Part shown: piece by piece, positions 9,583 to 18,823 of the stretch
How positions within the stretch are numbered: the first letter of the stretch is position 1
Layout of the letters: each line of letters begins with the position of its first letter
Assembly (NCBI GenBank): GCA_938034385.1
Contig: CALHLC010000006.1
Location: 1 to 63,386 of the forward strand
Reading direction: 5' to 3'
Source of the DNA: an uncultured Bacteriovoracaceae bacterium
Lineage (GTDB): Bacteria > Bdellovibrionota > Bacteriovoracia > Bacteriovoracales > Bacteriovoracaceae
Length of the DNA: 63,386 bases
Position numbers and translations under genes: made by a program
The notes under the pieces: generated by a model
Seen by the model: only the letters and a program-made list of their open reading frames with translations
The model's database searches: none
What the model was told of the DNA's origin: nothing

Positions 9583-10170
9583 CTTCGCTTTTTTATAAAC
9601 TTTCGATTGAAGCCCTTCAATTTTAGAACTAATCTGACTCGAGATTTTTTTATACTTTTCTTTATTTGTTTGAGAAACTTTTTTCATATTTGTTCTACAA
9701 AACTTAAACCAGTATTTTTTTATTTTAGGGTTTTTAGAAAACACTTGTTGAAGCTTTACTTGCTTTTGCATCATCTCATTTTCAAGGATATCAATATTTC
9801 TAGAATACTTTTCAAATTCTGACTTATTTTTTGAGTTACTTAACTTCTCCAAAGCATTAAACATCTTTAGACCCTCAATTTCTTCAATCTCTCCATACAA
9901 CTCAGACATCTCTCCCAAGAATTTCTTTGGAAACTTACAAACTCGAATTCCTGTATAAGGACTCTTAAATTTCAAGTAACATGCTTTTTTTGTTTTTTTA
10001 ACCTCAATCTCAGTAGTTAGTTTCTCTTGAGAAAGTAATATTTTTTGAACTTTTTTACTTTCATCTTTTACACAAGTATAGTTTTCACAAGCTCGGATTT
10101 TATCACCTATGTTTTTTGGACAAGTTTCCGAATAAGAATAAATTGAAATTAGTAGTATTAAATATTTCAT
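9565..10170 (-). CDS. secreted helical protein of unknown function
   Basis: A 201-residue protein with a short signal peptide (about 1-15), a cysteine-rich N-terminal part (ETCPKNIGDKIRACENYTC) and a long lysine- and glutamate-rich helical remainder that may form coiled coils. No known family recognised. Its ATG overlaps the ruvB stop as ATGA, making it the last gene of the folD-to-ruvB operon, and its 3' end overlaps the converging gene at 8179 by 18 bases. The coupling to ruvB probably reflects operon packing rather than a role in recombination. Confidence 0.75.
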   Translation of the reverse strand: MKYLILLISIYSYSETCPKNIGDKIRACENYTCVKDESKKVQKILLSQEKLTTEIEVKKTKKACYLKFKSPYTGIRVCKFPKKFLGEMSELYGEIEEIEGLKMFNALEKLSNSKNKSEFEKYSRNIDILENEMMQKQVKLQQVFSKNPKIKKYWFKFCRTNMKKVSQTNKEKYKKISSQISSKIEGLQSKVYKKAKLFKKL

Positions 10171-11171
10171 TGCTCTATTTGAGTTAACCCTTTCTCAGAG
10201 ATTACTCTTCCCCTTGGTGTTCTTAAAATAAATCCTTCTTTTAAGAGATAAGGCTCATAAACTTCTTCAAGAGTCATTCTATCTTCTCCAAGAGTTGCAC
10301 ATAAGGCCTCTATGCCGACCGGACCACCACTATAATAATCCCTCATGACTTTAAGAATTTTTCTATCCATAGAATCTAATCCTTCATTATCTATATTAAG
10401 AAGACCAAGAGCCTTAGTGACTTCTTCTTTGCTTATTTTATCTTTTCCATAAACGACAAAATAATCTCGTACTCTTCTTAATATTCTATTGGCAATTCTA
10501 GGTGTTCCTCTAGATCTTTTTGCCATCTCAAGTATAGCATCAGGACTGATCTTCAAATCAAGTTTGTCCGCATTAAGGGAAATTATTTCTCCTAATTCGC
10601 TATTTGAATAAAAGTCAAAGTGAAATGTGGCCATGAACCTATCACGCAGTGGATTGGATAAAAGACCTGCTCTAGTAGTTGCTCCAATTAAAGTAAATGG
10701 AACCAAATCAATTTGCATCGTTCTAGCTGAAGCCCCTTGGCCAATTAAAATATCAAGCCTAAAATCTTCAATCGCTGAGTATAAAATTTCTTCTATGGTA
10801 ATATGGATTCGGTGAATCTCATCAATAAAGAGAACATCTCCTCTTTTTAGGTTTGTTAGAACTGCAGCCAGATCACCTTTTTTTTCAATAGCAGGCCCTG
10901 AGATTAAATGAAGGTTTGACCCCAACCTATCAGCAATTAGCATCGCAAGAGAGGTCTTACCTAATCCTGGAGGGCCGGAGAATAAGGCATGATCCATAGC
11001 TGCACCTCTTTTGATTGCAGATTGGGCCATAAGATCAATATTATCTATAACCTGTTTTTGACCAATATATTCTTTAAAATTTTCTGGTCTTAATCTCTTC
11101 TCTTCTCTTCCATCAATACCACTAGTGTGGTTTGGGTTTAAGAATCGATCATTGTCAGTAGAGACTTCCAT
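10167..11171 (-). CDS. ruvB: Holliday junction branch migration ATPase RuvB
   Basis: AAA+ motor that, with RuvA, drives branch migration of Holliday junctions during recombination and repair. The 334 residues show Walker A GPPGLGKT (66-73), Walker B VLFIDEIH (113-120), the sensor region GATTRAGLLSNPLRDRF and the C-terminal winged helix (YSGGPVGIEALCATLGE). AGGAGAG precedes the ATG. It follows ruvA by seven bases in the order ruvC-ruvA-ruvB. Confidence 0.98.
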   Translation of the reverse strand: MEVSTDNDRFLNPNHTSGIDGREEKRLRPENFKEYIGQKQVIDNIDLMAQSAIKRGAAMDHALFSGPPGLGKTSLAMLIADRLGSNLHLISGPAIEKKGDLAAVLTNLKRGDVLFIDEIHRIHITIEEILYSAIEDFRLDILIGQGASARTMQIDLVPFTLIGATTRAGLLSNPLRDRFMATFHFDFYSNSELGEIISLNADKLDLKISPDAILEMAKRSRGTPRIANRILRRVRDYFVVYGKDKISKEEVTKALGLLNIDNEGLDSMDRKILKVMRDYYSGGPVGIEALCATLGEDRMTLEEVYEPYLLKEGFILRTPRGRVISEKGLTQIEQ

Positions 11172-11178
11172 AACTCTC

Positions 11179-11754
11179 CTAATTATTTATTTGAACAAGT
11201 ACAGATTTAATTAAATCTTCAGCTTGATCAAATTCATTATTTTTTAATTTCTCTTTTATAATTGGACTAATTTCTTTTTCTTGGAAACCAAGTTCTTTGA
11301 AAGCACTCATTGCTTGAATGTAAAAAGAAGAATCAGTTCTTCCCGAGCTCTGCTCGATAACACTAGAATCAAAATTCATTTTATCTTTTAAATCTAAAAC
11401 TATTTGCTTAGCGGCCTTTGGTCCAATACCAGGAGCACTCTTAATTGTTTTAATATCATCAAAAGCAATTGCTTGCTTCAGTGAATCAACTCCTATTGTT
11501 GAAACTAAAGAATAAGCAGACTTTGGGCCAACACCATTTACTTTTAATAATTCTTGAAAAAATAGCTTCTCACTTAATGCTTCAAATCCATAAAGCTCAA
11601 CTGATTTTTCCTTGAAAATTTGAGCTGTAAAGATTTGGGCCCTATCACCAATCGCTTTATTATAATAAATTTCATAACCAATTCCATTGCCAGCTTTTAG
11701 CAAAACACTATTTTCAGACCTATAAAGAACTTCACCTTCTAAATATCCAATCAT
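11179..11754 (-). CDS. ruvA: Holliday junction DNA-binding protein RuvA
   Basis: Subunit that binds the four-way junction and recruits RuvB. The 191 residues hold the N-terminal OB-fold (MIGYLEGEV), paired helix-hairpin-helix motifs (KVNGVGPKSAYSLV and SAPGIGPKAAKQIVLDL) and a C-terminal RuvB-contact domain after a linker of about 20 residues. The ATG overlaps the ruvC stop as ATGA. Confidence 0.97.
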   Translation of the reverse strand: MIGYLEGEVLYRSENSVLLKAGNGIGYEIYYNKAIGDRAQIFTAQIFKEKSVELYGFEALSEKLFFQELLKVNGVGPKSAYSLVSTIGVDSLKQAIAFDDIKTIKSAPGIGPKAAKQIVLDLKDKMNFDSSVIEQSSGRTDSSFYIQAMSAFKELGFQEKEISPIIKEKLKNNEFDQAEDLIKSVLVQINN

Positions 11755-12314
11755 AATTCTTTCCCCACAAGATGACTCAAGCTAGCAGATAAACCACCAG
11801 ATGATTTTTTATTATTTACTATACTTCTATTTTGATTAAACCCATGGCAGATTGCAATCAATAATGCATCAGACTCATCATCTGTGCTAAATTGATCAAT
11901 CCCAAGGAATCTTTTTAAAAATTGTTGCCCAGCAAGCTTATCTCCATGCCCATGACCTATGGTTTGAGCTTTAATAAAGTTTGGAGAATATTCAAAAATC
12001 TTCCCCTCGTAACCACTTTCAATAAGAGCTGATAATATAACACCTCTAGTCTGAGCAAGCTTTATAAGTGCTGTTGGACTTTTAACATAGATCAAAGACT
12101 CAACTGCAATCACTTCAGGCTCATAACTTTGGACAATATCCAAAGTCGTATTATAAATTTCAGAAACTCTTAAAAGGAATTCTTTTTTTGTATCAAACTT
12201 AGCTGTTTTAGAATTAAGATAAGAAAAATTCTTCCCATCATAATCAACAAGTCCGTAACCAGACTTTCTTGAACCAGGATCTATTCCAAGGATTCTAATT
12301 TTCTTATTACTCAC
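11751..12314 (-). CDS. ruvC: Holliday junction resolvase RuvC
   Basis: Endonuclease that cuts junctions processed by RuvAB. Acidic catalytic residues are visible in LGIDPGSRKSG, AVESLIYVKSP and STDDESDALLIAI. I place the start at GTG 12314, giving VSNKKIRILGIDPG, the usual distance from the start to the first catalytic Asp, and an eight-base overlap with gcvH; a TTG at 12341 would add nine residues inside gcvH. Neither has a strong ribosome-binding site, so translation may depend on coupling to gcvH. Confidence 0.93.
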   Translation of the reverse strand: MSNKKIRILGIDPGSRKSGYGLVDYDGKNFSYLNSKTAKFDTKKEFLLRVSEIYNTTLDIVQSYEPEVIAVESLIYVKSPTALIKLAQTRGVILSALIESGYEGKIFEYSPNFIKAQTIGHGHGDKLAGQQFLKRFLGIDQFSTDDESDALLIAICHGFNQNRSIVNNKKSSGGLSASLSHLVGKEL

Positions 12315-12687
12315 AAAGACTTTTGTAATTATTTGAATCAAGAAGCGCTGCTACCTCTTCCTCACTGCTCATTTCAATTTTAATAAGCCATGACTCATAA
12401 GCTGTCTCATTAATTTTCTCAGGAGCGTCTTGTAGATCAGAATTAATCGCTACTACTTTACCACTAACTGGAGAATATAAATCACTTACGGATTTAATCG
12501 ATTCAACTACTCCAAAGGGATCATCTTTTTTTAATTCAAAACCAATTTCAGGCAATTCAACATAAACAATGTCTCCAAGCGAAGATTGAGCAAAATCTGT
12601 AATTCCTACAGTTAAGTTCTTCCCTTCCACTAGGGCCCATTCATGTTCTTTCGTATATTTTAAGTTCTCAGGTATTTTAGTTGCCAC
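12307..12687 (-). CDS. gcvH: glycine cleavage system H protein
   Basis: Lipoyl carrier that shuttles the aminomethyl group between the P, T and L proteins of glycine cleavage. The 126 residues are standard length, with the lipoylated lysine in GVVESIKSVSD and the paired motif ALVEGKNLTVGITDFAQ. It starts with GTG, preceded by GGGGGA, and shares one base with the gcvT stop codon. Genes for P protein and lipoamide dehydrogenase are not in the window. Confidence 0.96.
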   Translation of the reverse strand: MATKIPENLKYTKEHEWALVEGKNLTVGITDFAQSSLGDIVYVELPEIGFELKKDDPFGVVESIKSVSDLYSPVSGKVVAINSDLQDAPEKINETAYESWLIKIEMSSEEEVAALLDSNNYKSLCE

Positions 12688-13748
12688 TACTTATGTCCCC
12701 CATTTATAAAAGGTTTTGTATGATAATTAGCTTCGTATGTTTTTCCTCGAATTTCAACTTGATATGACTTAACACCTTCTGTCTTTTGTCTCTCTACTCG
12801 TGCAAGTGCTATTCCTTTTGAGATCACTGGTGACATGGTTCCAGAAGTGACAATTCCAACCTCCTGCCCGGAGCTTAAAACCTTATAACCTTCTCTTGGG
12901 ATACCTCTATCAAGGCTTATTTTTACTAGTTTATATTTTGGAGTCGATTCATCTAAAGACTTTTTGCCCACATAATCAACTTTCGATTTCACTGTCCATT
13001 TTAAATTGCAATCATAAGGAGTTAAATTCTCGCTTAATTCATGACCATATAATGGATAACAAACTTCAACTCTTAAAGTATCCCTGGCTCCTAAACCACA
13101 AGGCCTAACTCCAGCAGTTATTAATCTATCCCAAAGTAAACCAATCTCACTATGCCCACCAAAAACTTCAAAACCATCCTCTCCGGTATAACCAGTCCTA
13201 GCGACTATAAAGTTCCCATGTGAGTTTTCAAGTTTTTTAATCCCATAATAATCAAGATCTTCAACAACGCCTAACTGATTTTTTAAAAACTCTTCAGACT
13301 TAGGTCCTTGAATTGCAATTAGCGAGTACTCACTCGATCTATTATAGATTTTACAATCAAAATTTGAATCATCATAAATTTTACTGATCCACTTCCAATC
13401 TTTTTCTATATTAGAAGCATTCACACAAATCATTACTAATTGATCACTTAGTTTATACGCGATTAAATCATCTAAAATTTTTCCATCATGATTTAATAGT
13501 GGAGAATAAACGGCTTTCCCATTTGCAACTTGAAAGTCAGCAGGAATTAAATAATCCATGAACTCACACGCCTGAGAACCTTCAATAAAAAACTCTCCCA
13601 TATGACTTACATCAAAAAAACCACAACCATTTCTCACTTCCAAAATCTCTTCTTTCAAAGAAGTATAAGAAATCGGCATCTCCCAACCTGCAAAGTCTAC
13701 AATTTTTGCATTTAGTCCAACGTGCTTTTCATACAAACTAGTTTTCAT
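12687..13748 (-). CDS. gcvT: aminomethyltransferase, glycine cleavage T protein
   Basis: Transfers the methylene group from aminomethyl-lipoyl-GcvH to tetrahydrofolate, releasing ammonia. The start is ATG 13748 (MKTSLYEKHVGLNAK), which overlaps the folD stop as ATGA and gives a normal 353 residues; the longer reading extends into folD. Family signatures include FAGWEMPISY, GFFDVSHMGEF, ARTGYTGEDGFEVF and GLGARDTLRVE. Position next to folD and gcvH makes a one-carbon unit that feeds 5,10-methylene-THF. Confidence 0.96.
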   Translation of the reverse strand: MKTSLYEKHVGLNAKIVDFAGWEMPISYTSLKEEILEVRNGCGFFDVSHMGEFFIEGSQACEFMDYLIPADFQVANGKAVYSPLLNHDGKILDDLIAYKLSDQLVMICVNASNIEKDWKWISKIYDDSNFDCKIYNRSSEYSLIAIQGPKSEEFLKNQLGVVEDLDYYGIKKLENSHGNFIVARTGYTGEDGFEVFGGHSEIGLLWDRLITAGVRPCGLGARDTLRVEVCYPLYGHELSENLTPYDCNLKWTVKSKVDYVGKKSLDESTPKYKLVKISLDRGIPREGYKVLSSGQEVGIVTSGTMSPVISKGIALARVERQKTEGVKSYQVEIRGKTYEANYHTKPFINGGHK

Positions 13749-14599
13749 ATATATTTCTTCTCTGTTGCTATTATTAAATTCTCGATGAGAGAAAACACAG
13801 TCATTGGTCCAACTCCACCTGGAACTGGTGTCAATGCTTGAACGCAATCTTCTAATTCTTTAAAATCAACATCCCCGCATAATTTATTCTCTTGATCTCT
13901 AGAAATTCCTACATCAATAATAATTTGATCTTTATGGCTAAAACTTGAATTATAAAATCTAGAATTCCCAACGGCTACAACAACTATATCTGCTCTCTTG
14001 CAAATCTCAGGTAAGTTCTTTGTATTTGAGTGACAAATAGTCACAGTCGCATTTCGATTAAGCATTAAATGAAAAATAGGCTTACCAACAATATGACTCC
14101 TACCAACAACGACTACATCTTTTCCTTTAAGCTCAATCTTATGAAAATCTAATAATTTCATAACCCCTTTAGGAGTACATGGAATTAAAGACGACTCAGT
14201 AATCTTATTTTCATAAATATCTTTTAAATTCTGAACATGAAATCCATCAATATCTTTTTGCGGTAAAACCAAATTATAAATATCTAATTTTTTTAACTGA
14301 GAAGGCAGAGGAAGTTGAATGATCATCCCATCAACTTCTGCGTCCTTATTAATCTCATCAACAATTTTTAAAAAATCTTGAGCTTCAACTTCAGGGTGAA
14401 TTTCAACGATTTCAAACTTTGCTCCTACTTTCTCACAAAGCTTTTTTTTATGACTCACATAGGAGAGGCTTGCTGGATTTGCTCCAACAAGTATCACCTT
14501 CATAAATGGAACTTTTTTCTTCGATATTTCTCCACATCTAGTCTTTAAACTATCAATGTGCTGAGAAACATAATCTTTACCAGAAATAATTATCGCCAT
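13745..14599 (-). CDS. folD: methylene-THF dehydrogenase/cyclohydrolase FolD
   Basis: Bifunctional enzyme interconverting 5,10-methylene-THF and 10-formyl-THF. The 284 residues show the catalytic lysine region SYVSHKKKLCEKVGA, the NADP site VVVGRSHIVGKP and the C-terminal PGGVGPMT signature. It is the first gene of the minus-strand operon folD-gcvT-gcvH-ruvC-ruvA-ruvB-orphan, every junction of which overlaps or is seven bases long or less. Confidence 0.97.
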   Translation of the reverse strand: MAIIISGKDYVSQHIDSLKTRCGEISKKKVPFMKVILVGANPASLSYVSHKKKLCEKVGAKFEIVEIHPEVEAQDFLKIVDEINKDAEVDGMIIQLPLPSQLKKLDIYNLVLPQKDIDGFHVQNLKDIYENKITESSLIPCTPKGVMKLLDFHKIELKGKDVVVVGRSHIVGKPIFHLMLNRNATVTICHSNTKNLPEICKRADIVVVAVGNSRFYNSSFSHKDQIIIDVGISRDQENKLCGDVDFKELEDCVQALTPVPGGVGPMTVFSLIENLIIATEKKYI

Positions 14600-14680
14600 T
14601 GCCGCTTATTAAATCCTAGATGCGACCTTTAGTAAATTTGAGGCTTGTCAAAAAGGCTAATTTTAGAGAATTTAACATTA

Positions 14681-14857
14681 ATGAATGGATTTTATTTCTA
14701 TTTAGGCTTAGGCCTTCAATTATTCGGATTCACGGCCGTAGGCCTATGTTTCTTCTCAGGTATCAAACAGGGAGATTACGGTCGAATCGAACTTGCTCAA
14801 CTAATTTTGGGCTCATTTGCCTTCTATACGGGCTCTTACTTTAAAGGCAGACAATAA
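14681..14857 (+). CDS. small two-helix membrane protein
   Basis: A 58-residue, strongly hydrophobic reading frame (MNGFYFYLGLGLQLFGF..) with two likely transmembrane segments joined by a short polar loop (SGIKQGDYGRIE) and a basic C-terminus (YFKGRQ). I use the ATG at 14681; an in-frame TTG at 14645 would add 12 polar residues. No strong ribosome-binding site is visible for either. The periodic hydrophobic pattern makes it more likely to be real than a shadow frame. Function unknown. Confidence 0.55.
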   Translation: MNGFYFYLGLGLQLFGFTAVGLCFFSGIKQGDYGRIELAQLILGSFAFYTGSYFKGRQ

Positions 14858-14967
14858 GCCCTATCATTATCCTCAAACTTGTCAAACATCCCCATCACCA
14901 CTGGCATTTCCTTCCTCTATAACTGAGATCTATTTATTCATTTTAGAATATTCCGATCAGGAGTTAG

Positions 14968-15846
14968 ATGAATCAAAGCCTCCATTTTCAAAAGAATAAC
15001 AACAAATCTGTCTGGGTCTTTTTTGCTTTTGCCTTAATCATTCATAGTTTTATTTTAATTTTTAATATTGAGTCTAGAATTGACACTTCAGAAGTTTCCC
15101 TAGAAGCAAAAAAAATTAAATTGAAAATGAAGCAAATCATCGTTAACAACCAAATTAGTAATGAAAAAACGGAGCCTGAAGTAGATAAAGAACAAAAAAA
15201 AGAGTCCTCATTTCTTAGCCAAGAAAATGCAACTTTTAAAGAGCAGACCAAAGCAAAAGAAAGTGCACTCTCTGTTCAAAGCTCAATAGGAAAAGTAAGT
15301 GCTAAAGATTTATTAGATCAATTCTCTAAAAAGAGCACTACGAAAGCAGAAAAAGCTGGTACTTTTACATTTTCTCCTGAGATTGATCTCGCTAAAAATC
15401 CATCACTTGAGCAAAAAGTTAAAAAAGGCAATAACTCTAATTCTAAAATTCAAGCAAGTTCATCTACAGAGATTTTTGATGATTTAAAAGTCGCAGATTT
15501 TACTAAAGTAAATACAATTAAATATAAGTATTACGGCTACTACAAGAGAGTTAGAGCTGTATTAGAAAAGAACTGGGGTAAGAACCTAAAAGAAGCATTT
15601 CGCACACTTTATTACAAAAACTCAAGAGTCCCTGCTAGCCAAAGCTACATTACACAACTCTTAATAAAGATGGATTCTCTTGGAGTTATTGAAAAGATTG
15701 CTATTAAGGGAGAAAGTGGAATTAAAGACTTCGACTTAGCTGCAATTAAAGCATTTAATCAAGCCGGATCATTTCCTAATCCACCAAAAGACTTAGTTAA
15801 AAATGGACAAATTTTATTAGACTGGGGTTTTATCTTAAAGAACTAG
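14968..15846 (+). CDS. TonB-family energy transducer-like protein
   Basis: A 292-residue protein with one N-terminal membrane anchor (about 14-31, VWVFFAFALIIHSFILIF), a long charged, Lys/Glu/Ser-rich periplasmic region, and a C-terminal TonB-type domain (about 195-290; VIEKIAIKGESGIKDFDLAAIKAF is split over strand and helix, ending PNPPKDL). Such proteins couple inner-membrane proton motive force to outer-membrane receptors, or act as AglT/PgdS-like periplasm-spanning links. No exbB/exbD is adjacent. AGGAG lies four bases before the ATG. Confidence 0.8.
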   Translation: MNQSLHFQKNNNKSVWVFFAFALIIHSFILIFNIESRIDTSEVSLEAKKIKLKMKQIIVNNQISNEKTEPEVDKEQKKESSFLSQENATFKEQTKAKESALSVQSSIGKVSAKDLLDQFSKKSTTKAEKAGTFTFSPEIDLAKNPSLEQKVKKGNNSNSKIQASSSTEIFDDLKVADFTKVNTIKYKYYGYYKRVRAVLEKNWGKNLKEAFRTLYYKNSRVPASQSYITQLLIKMDSLGVIEKIAIKGESGIKDFDLAAIKAFNQAGSFPNPPKDLVKNGQILLDWGFILKN

Positions 15847-16121
15847 TGATTTGAATTAAGCATATTCTTAATAGAATCAATTCCTTCCATCATCACATAA
15901 TCTTCCCAAATAGATTCTAGATCTCGAACTAATCCAACAATCATTTGAGCTGCTTGATCATTACTAACGTTTGCTTCTTGAGCAAGATTATTAATAGCTT
16001 TTTCAAGTGAAGCAAGAGCAGGTGAAGCACAAACTTCTTTTAATCTTTCTTCATACGAATCATTAATTTTTAATTCTTTAGATTTAACAATTGCAGTATT
16101 TAATAATTGAATAGCGTCCAT
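15843..16121 (-). CDS. small helical protein of unknown function
   Basis: A 92-residue acidic, all-helical cytoplasmic protein without signal peptide or recognised domain. It has two cysteines at most and patterns such as LEKAINNLAQEANVSNDQAA that suggest a helical bundle. It lies 78 bases downstream of the PBP1A gene on the same strand and its 3' end overlaps the converging TonB-like gene by four bases. Confidence 0.7.
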   Translation of the reverse strand: MDAIQLLNTAIVKSKELKINDSYEERLKEVCASPALASLEKAINNLAQEANVSNDQAAQMIVGLVRDLESIWEDYVMMEGIDSIKNMLNSNH

Positions 16122-16198
16122 TAATTCCCTGAAAAAGATGAAGTTATTTTTCTGAAAGGAGTATTAAAAAAAATCTCTATCAAGTAAAGCCTAATTTT

Positions 16199-18823
16199 TT
16201 ATTGATTATCGAAATAATCCTCATCTTCAATTATTTGAAGCTTATCTAATTTTTCGTCTAACTTTTTTTCAGGACTGAACTCTCCGCCAGGTTCTGTACC
16301 CTTTACAAAATATTCCTTGACAGTACCATCCTCTAAATCCGAGGTCGGTTTTCCTGAAATTGCATCAACAACAAGGTTAACTATTCCTTGAGGTTGATCA
16401 AAGTCATTGGCTTGAATAACCTTTAGTGCAGGCTCCATGAAATCAATCCAAATTGGTAGTGCAGCCTTACCACCAGACTCGTTATACCCTAACGTTTTAT
16501 TATCATCAGAACCTGTCCAAACACCTGTCACAATATTTTTAGAAAAACCAATAAACCATGCATCTATATAATCATTTGTTGTTCCAGTTTTTCCACCAAT
16601 GTATCTGCTAATATAATTTGCACTCGTTCCAGTTCCTCTTTGAATGACACCTTTTAAAAGTTGAGTCATAACATAAGCTCGTTGAGGATCGTAAATTCTT
16701 TCTTTATTATTTTCAGGAATTTTTTCTAACTCATATTCTTTTCCTGTTTGATCTTTTATTGAAATAATTGATCGTGGTTCAACTTTGTATCCACCATTTG
16801 GGAACATAGAATATCGATTAGTGATATCTAAGAGAGTAAATCCAAATGATCCTAATGCAATACTAAGGTCTATTTCTCTGTTTAAATCAAAACCATATTT
16901 CTTTAGATATCTTCCAGTCTTCCTAAGCCCCATATCTCTCAATAATGTCACAGTAGGGACGTTTCTGCTTTGCTCCAAACACTTCCTAAAGGTTACAAAC
17001 CCTTTAAATTGCCCGTCATAATTCCTAGGTTTCCAATCTAAGTTCTCATCTACTCCGTCTAAGGCCTGAGGTGTATCTAGTAACTTACTAACAGGAGTAT
17101 ATCCTTCTTCTAACGCTGCGGCGTAAACAAAAGGTTTAAAAGCCGACCCAGGTTGCCTCTTTGATTGGATAGCTCGATTAAATTGAGACTTTGAAAAGTC
17201 TGTCCCTCCAACCATCGCTAAAATCTCTCCAGTATCTGGGTCAACAGAAACAAGTGATGCTTGAACATCAGGTTCTTGTTCTAAACGAAAGATTCTGAAA
17301 ACTTGTTTATTAGCAAGACCTTTAAAGTCAGAACTTTTTAATTTCTTTTTTCCAACAAGCTTATTAAGTGCAAAAGACTTTTCTCCATCTACTCTTACAT
17401 GTACAACATCTCCAACTTTTAAGTATTGAGATAGCTTAGTGTAATTTGGATTATTTTCTCTTTTGGCACTAACTTTTCTTGTCCTTGCCCAATTATGATG
17501 ACGCTCTGGAATCACTCCTCTAATCCCCCCAACATCTACAAATAATAATTTCTTTTTATCATTCACGGCCAAGATAACTGCTTCATAATCCTTTTTTGAC
17601 TTAAGTATGTCTAAAGAATACTTAAAGTCTTGTTTGGAGTTTCCTAAAACAAATCTTTCTTTAAGCTCAGTTTGAAAAGCATTATCTAGCTCAATCATAG
17701 TATTAATTTTTTTGATTCTCTCGTTGGCATTACCTTGATTTAATTCAAGTTCGTATTTCCTTTCTCCCTCAGGCGTAAAATAAGAAAAATTTGACGAGCT
17801 TTTTAAGAATTTGTTCTGTGCCTCTATAATAAAAGATGCAATATCAGCTTCTCCTATACTTTTGATTGGTCCTTTGAAACCTTGTCTTTTATCTATCTCT
17901 CTAACACCTCTTTCTAGAGATTTTTCGGCTAATTCTTGAAGTTCCAAAGAAACTGTTGTTTGAATCTCAAACCCTTCGGTTAAAAATCTTTCCTTACCAA
18001 CTAATTCAACGATTCTTTTTCTAATCCATTCAGTGAAATAAGTTGCCTTCAAGCTACCTTTTTTCTTATTCCTTAAGCGTATGTTTTCTTCTAAGGCCTT
18101 TTGATGTTCAAAAGCTGAAATTTTCTTATCAGCTAGCAATCGAGATAAAACATAAGTCTGTCTTTGCTTAGCAAACTTTGGTTTCAGATAAGGAGAATAT
18201 CTTCCAGGAGCTACTAGCAACCCAGCGATCAAGGCAGCTTCAGCAACAGTAACGTCTTTAATCTCTTTTTCAAAATATCCTTTTATCGCAGCTTTCACTC
18301 CATAATACCCACCACCAAAATAGACTTGATTGAGATACATATAAAGTATTTCATCCTTAGTGAATTTTTTCTCTATCTCTTGGGCCAGGATGATATCTTT
18401 AAATTTACGCGTAAAAGTTTTCTCATTTGTTAGCAATAATGACTTAGCTACTTGTTGTGTGATTGTACTTCCACCTTGAGCAATTCTTCCACTTCTCAGG
18501 TTTACTATAGCAGCTCTGATCATCCCTAAATAATGAACTCCATTATGGTGATAAAAATTACTATCTTCAGCAGCAATAAAAGCATCAACTAAAATTTGAG
18601 GGAGTTCTCCAAGCTGAACAAGCTCTCTTTTCTCTCTTCCAGTCTCCATTAGAACTTTTCCATCTCTAGAATAAATCTTTGATGTTACAGGTGGAGAATA
18701 TTCTTTTAGTTGAGAAACATCTGGTAAATCAAAGTTTACATAAAAGTTATAACCAAAAATTCCAATCACAAGAATTAAGATTAAAGATGCTGGCAAGACA
18801 AAATACTTAAAAAATTTTTTCAC
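16199..18823 (-). CDS. mrcA: class A penicillin-binding protein 1A
   Basis: Bifunctional peptidoglycan synthase in the inner membrane: an N-terminal transmembrane anchor (about 8-30), a GT51 glycosyltransferase domain (catalytic E86 in AAEDSNFYHH; GGSTITQQVAK at 117-127), an OB-like linker, and a transpeptidase domain with PGSAFKPF (nucleophile near residue 561), SRNVPT and KTGTTNDY near 742. The 874 residues are typical for PBP1A. Its ATG overlaps the upstream lipoprotein stop as ATGA; the order xseB, patatin-like lipoprotein, PBP1A suggests one transcript. Confidence 0.95.
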   Translation of the reverse strand: MKKFFKYFVLPASLILILVIGIFGYNFYVNFDLPDVSQLKEYSPPVTSKIYSRDGKVLMETGREKRELVQLGELPQILVDAFIAAEDSNFYHHNGVHYLGMIRAAIVNLRSGRIAQGGSTITQQVAKSLLLTNEKTFTRKFKDIILAQEIEKKFTKDEILYMYLNQVYFGGGYYGVKAAIKGYFEKEIKDVTVAEAALIAGLLVAPGRYSPYLKPKFAKQRQTYVLSRLLADKKISAFEHQKALEENIRLRNKKKGSLKATYFTEWIRKRIVELVGKERFLTEGFEIQTTVSLELQELAEKSLERGVREIDKRQGFKGPIKSIGEADIASFIIEAQNKFLKSSSNFSYFTPEGERKYELELNQGNANERIKKINTMIELDNAFQTELKERFVLGNSKQDFKYSLDILKSKKDYEAVILAVNDKKKLLFVDVGGIRGVIPERHHNWARTRKVSAKRENNPNYTKLSQYLKVGDVVHVRVDGEKSFALNKLVGKKKLKSSDFKGLANKQVFRIFRLEQEPDVQASLVSVDPDTGEILAMVGGTDFSKSQFNRAIQSKRQPGSAFKPFVYAAALEEGYTPVSKLLDTPQALDGVDENLDWKPRNYDGQFKGFVTFRKCLEQSRNVPTVTLLRDMGLRKTGRYLKKYGFDLNREIDLSIALGSFGFTLLDITNRYSMFPNGGYKVEPRSIISIKDQTGKEYELEKIPENNKERIYDPQRAYVMTQLLKGVIQRGTGTSANYISRYIGGKTGTTNDYIDAWFIGFSKNIVTGVWTGSDDNKTLGYNESGGKAALPIWIDFMEPALKVIQANDFDQPQGIVNLVVDAISGKPTSDLEDGTVKEYFVKGTEPGGEFSPEKKLDEKLDKLQIIEDEDYFDNQ

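Noticed and set aside
14600-14645. Glycine riboswitch ahead of folD-gcvT
   Set aside because: The space upstream of folD is too short and shows no tandem aptamer pattern.
14620-14844. Alternative plus-strand frame overlapping the small membrane protein
   Set aside because: Its composition is Arg-rich and irregular, while the other frame has two clean hydrophobic helices.
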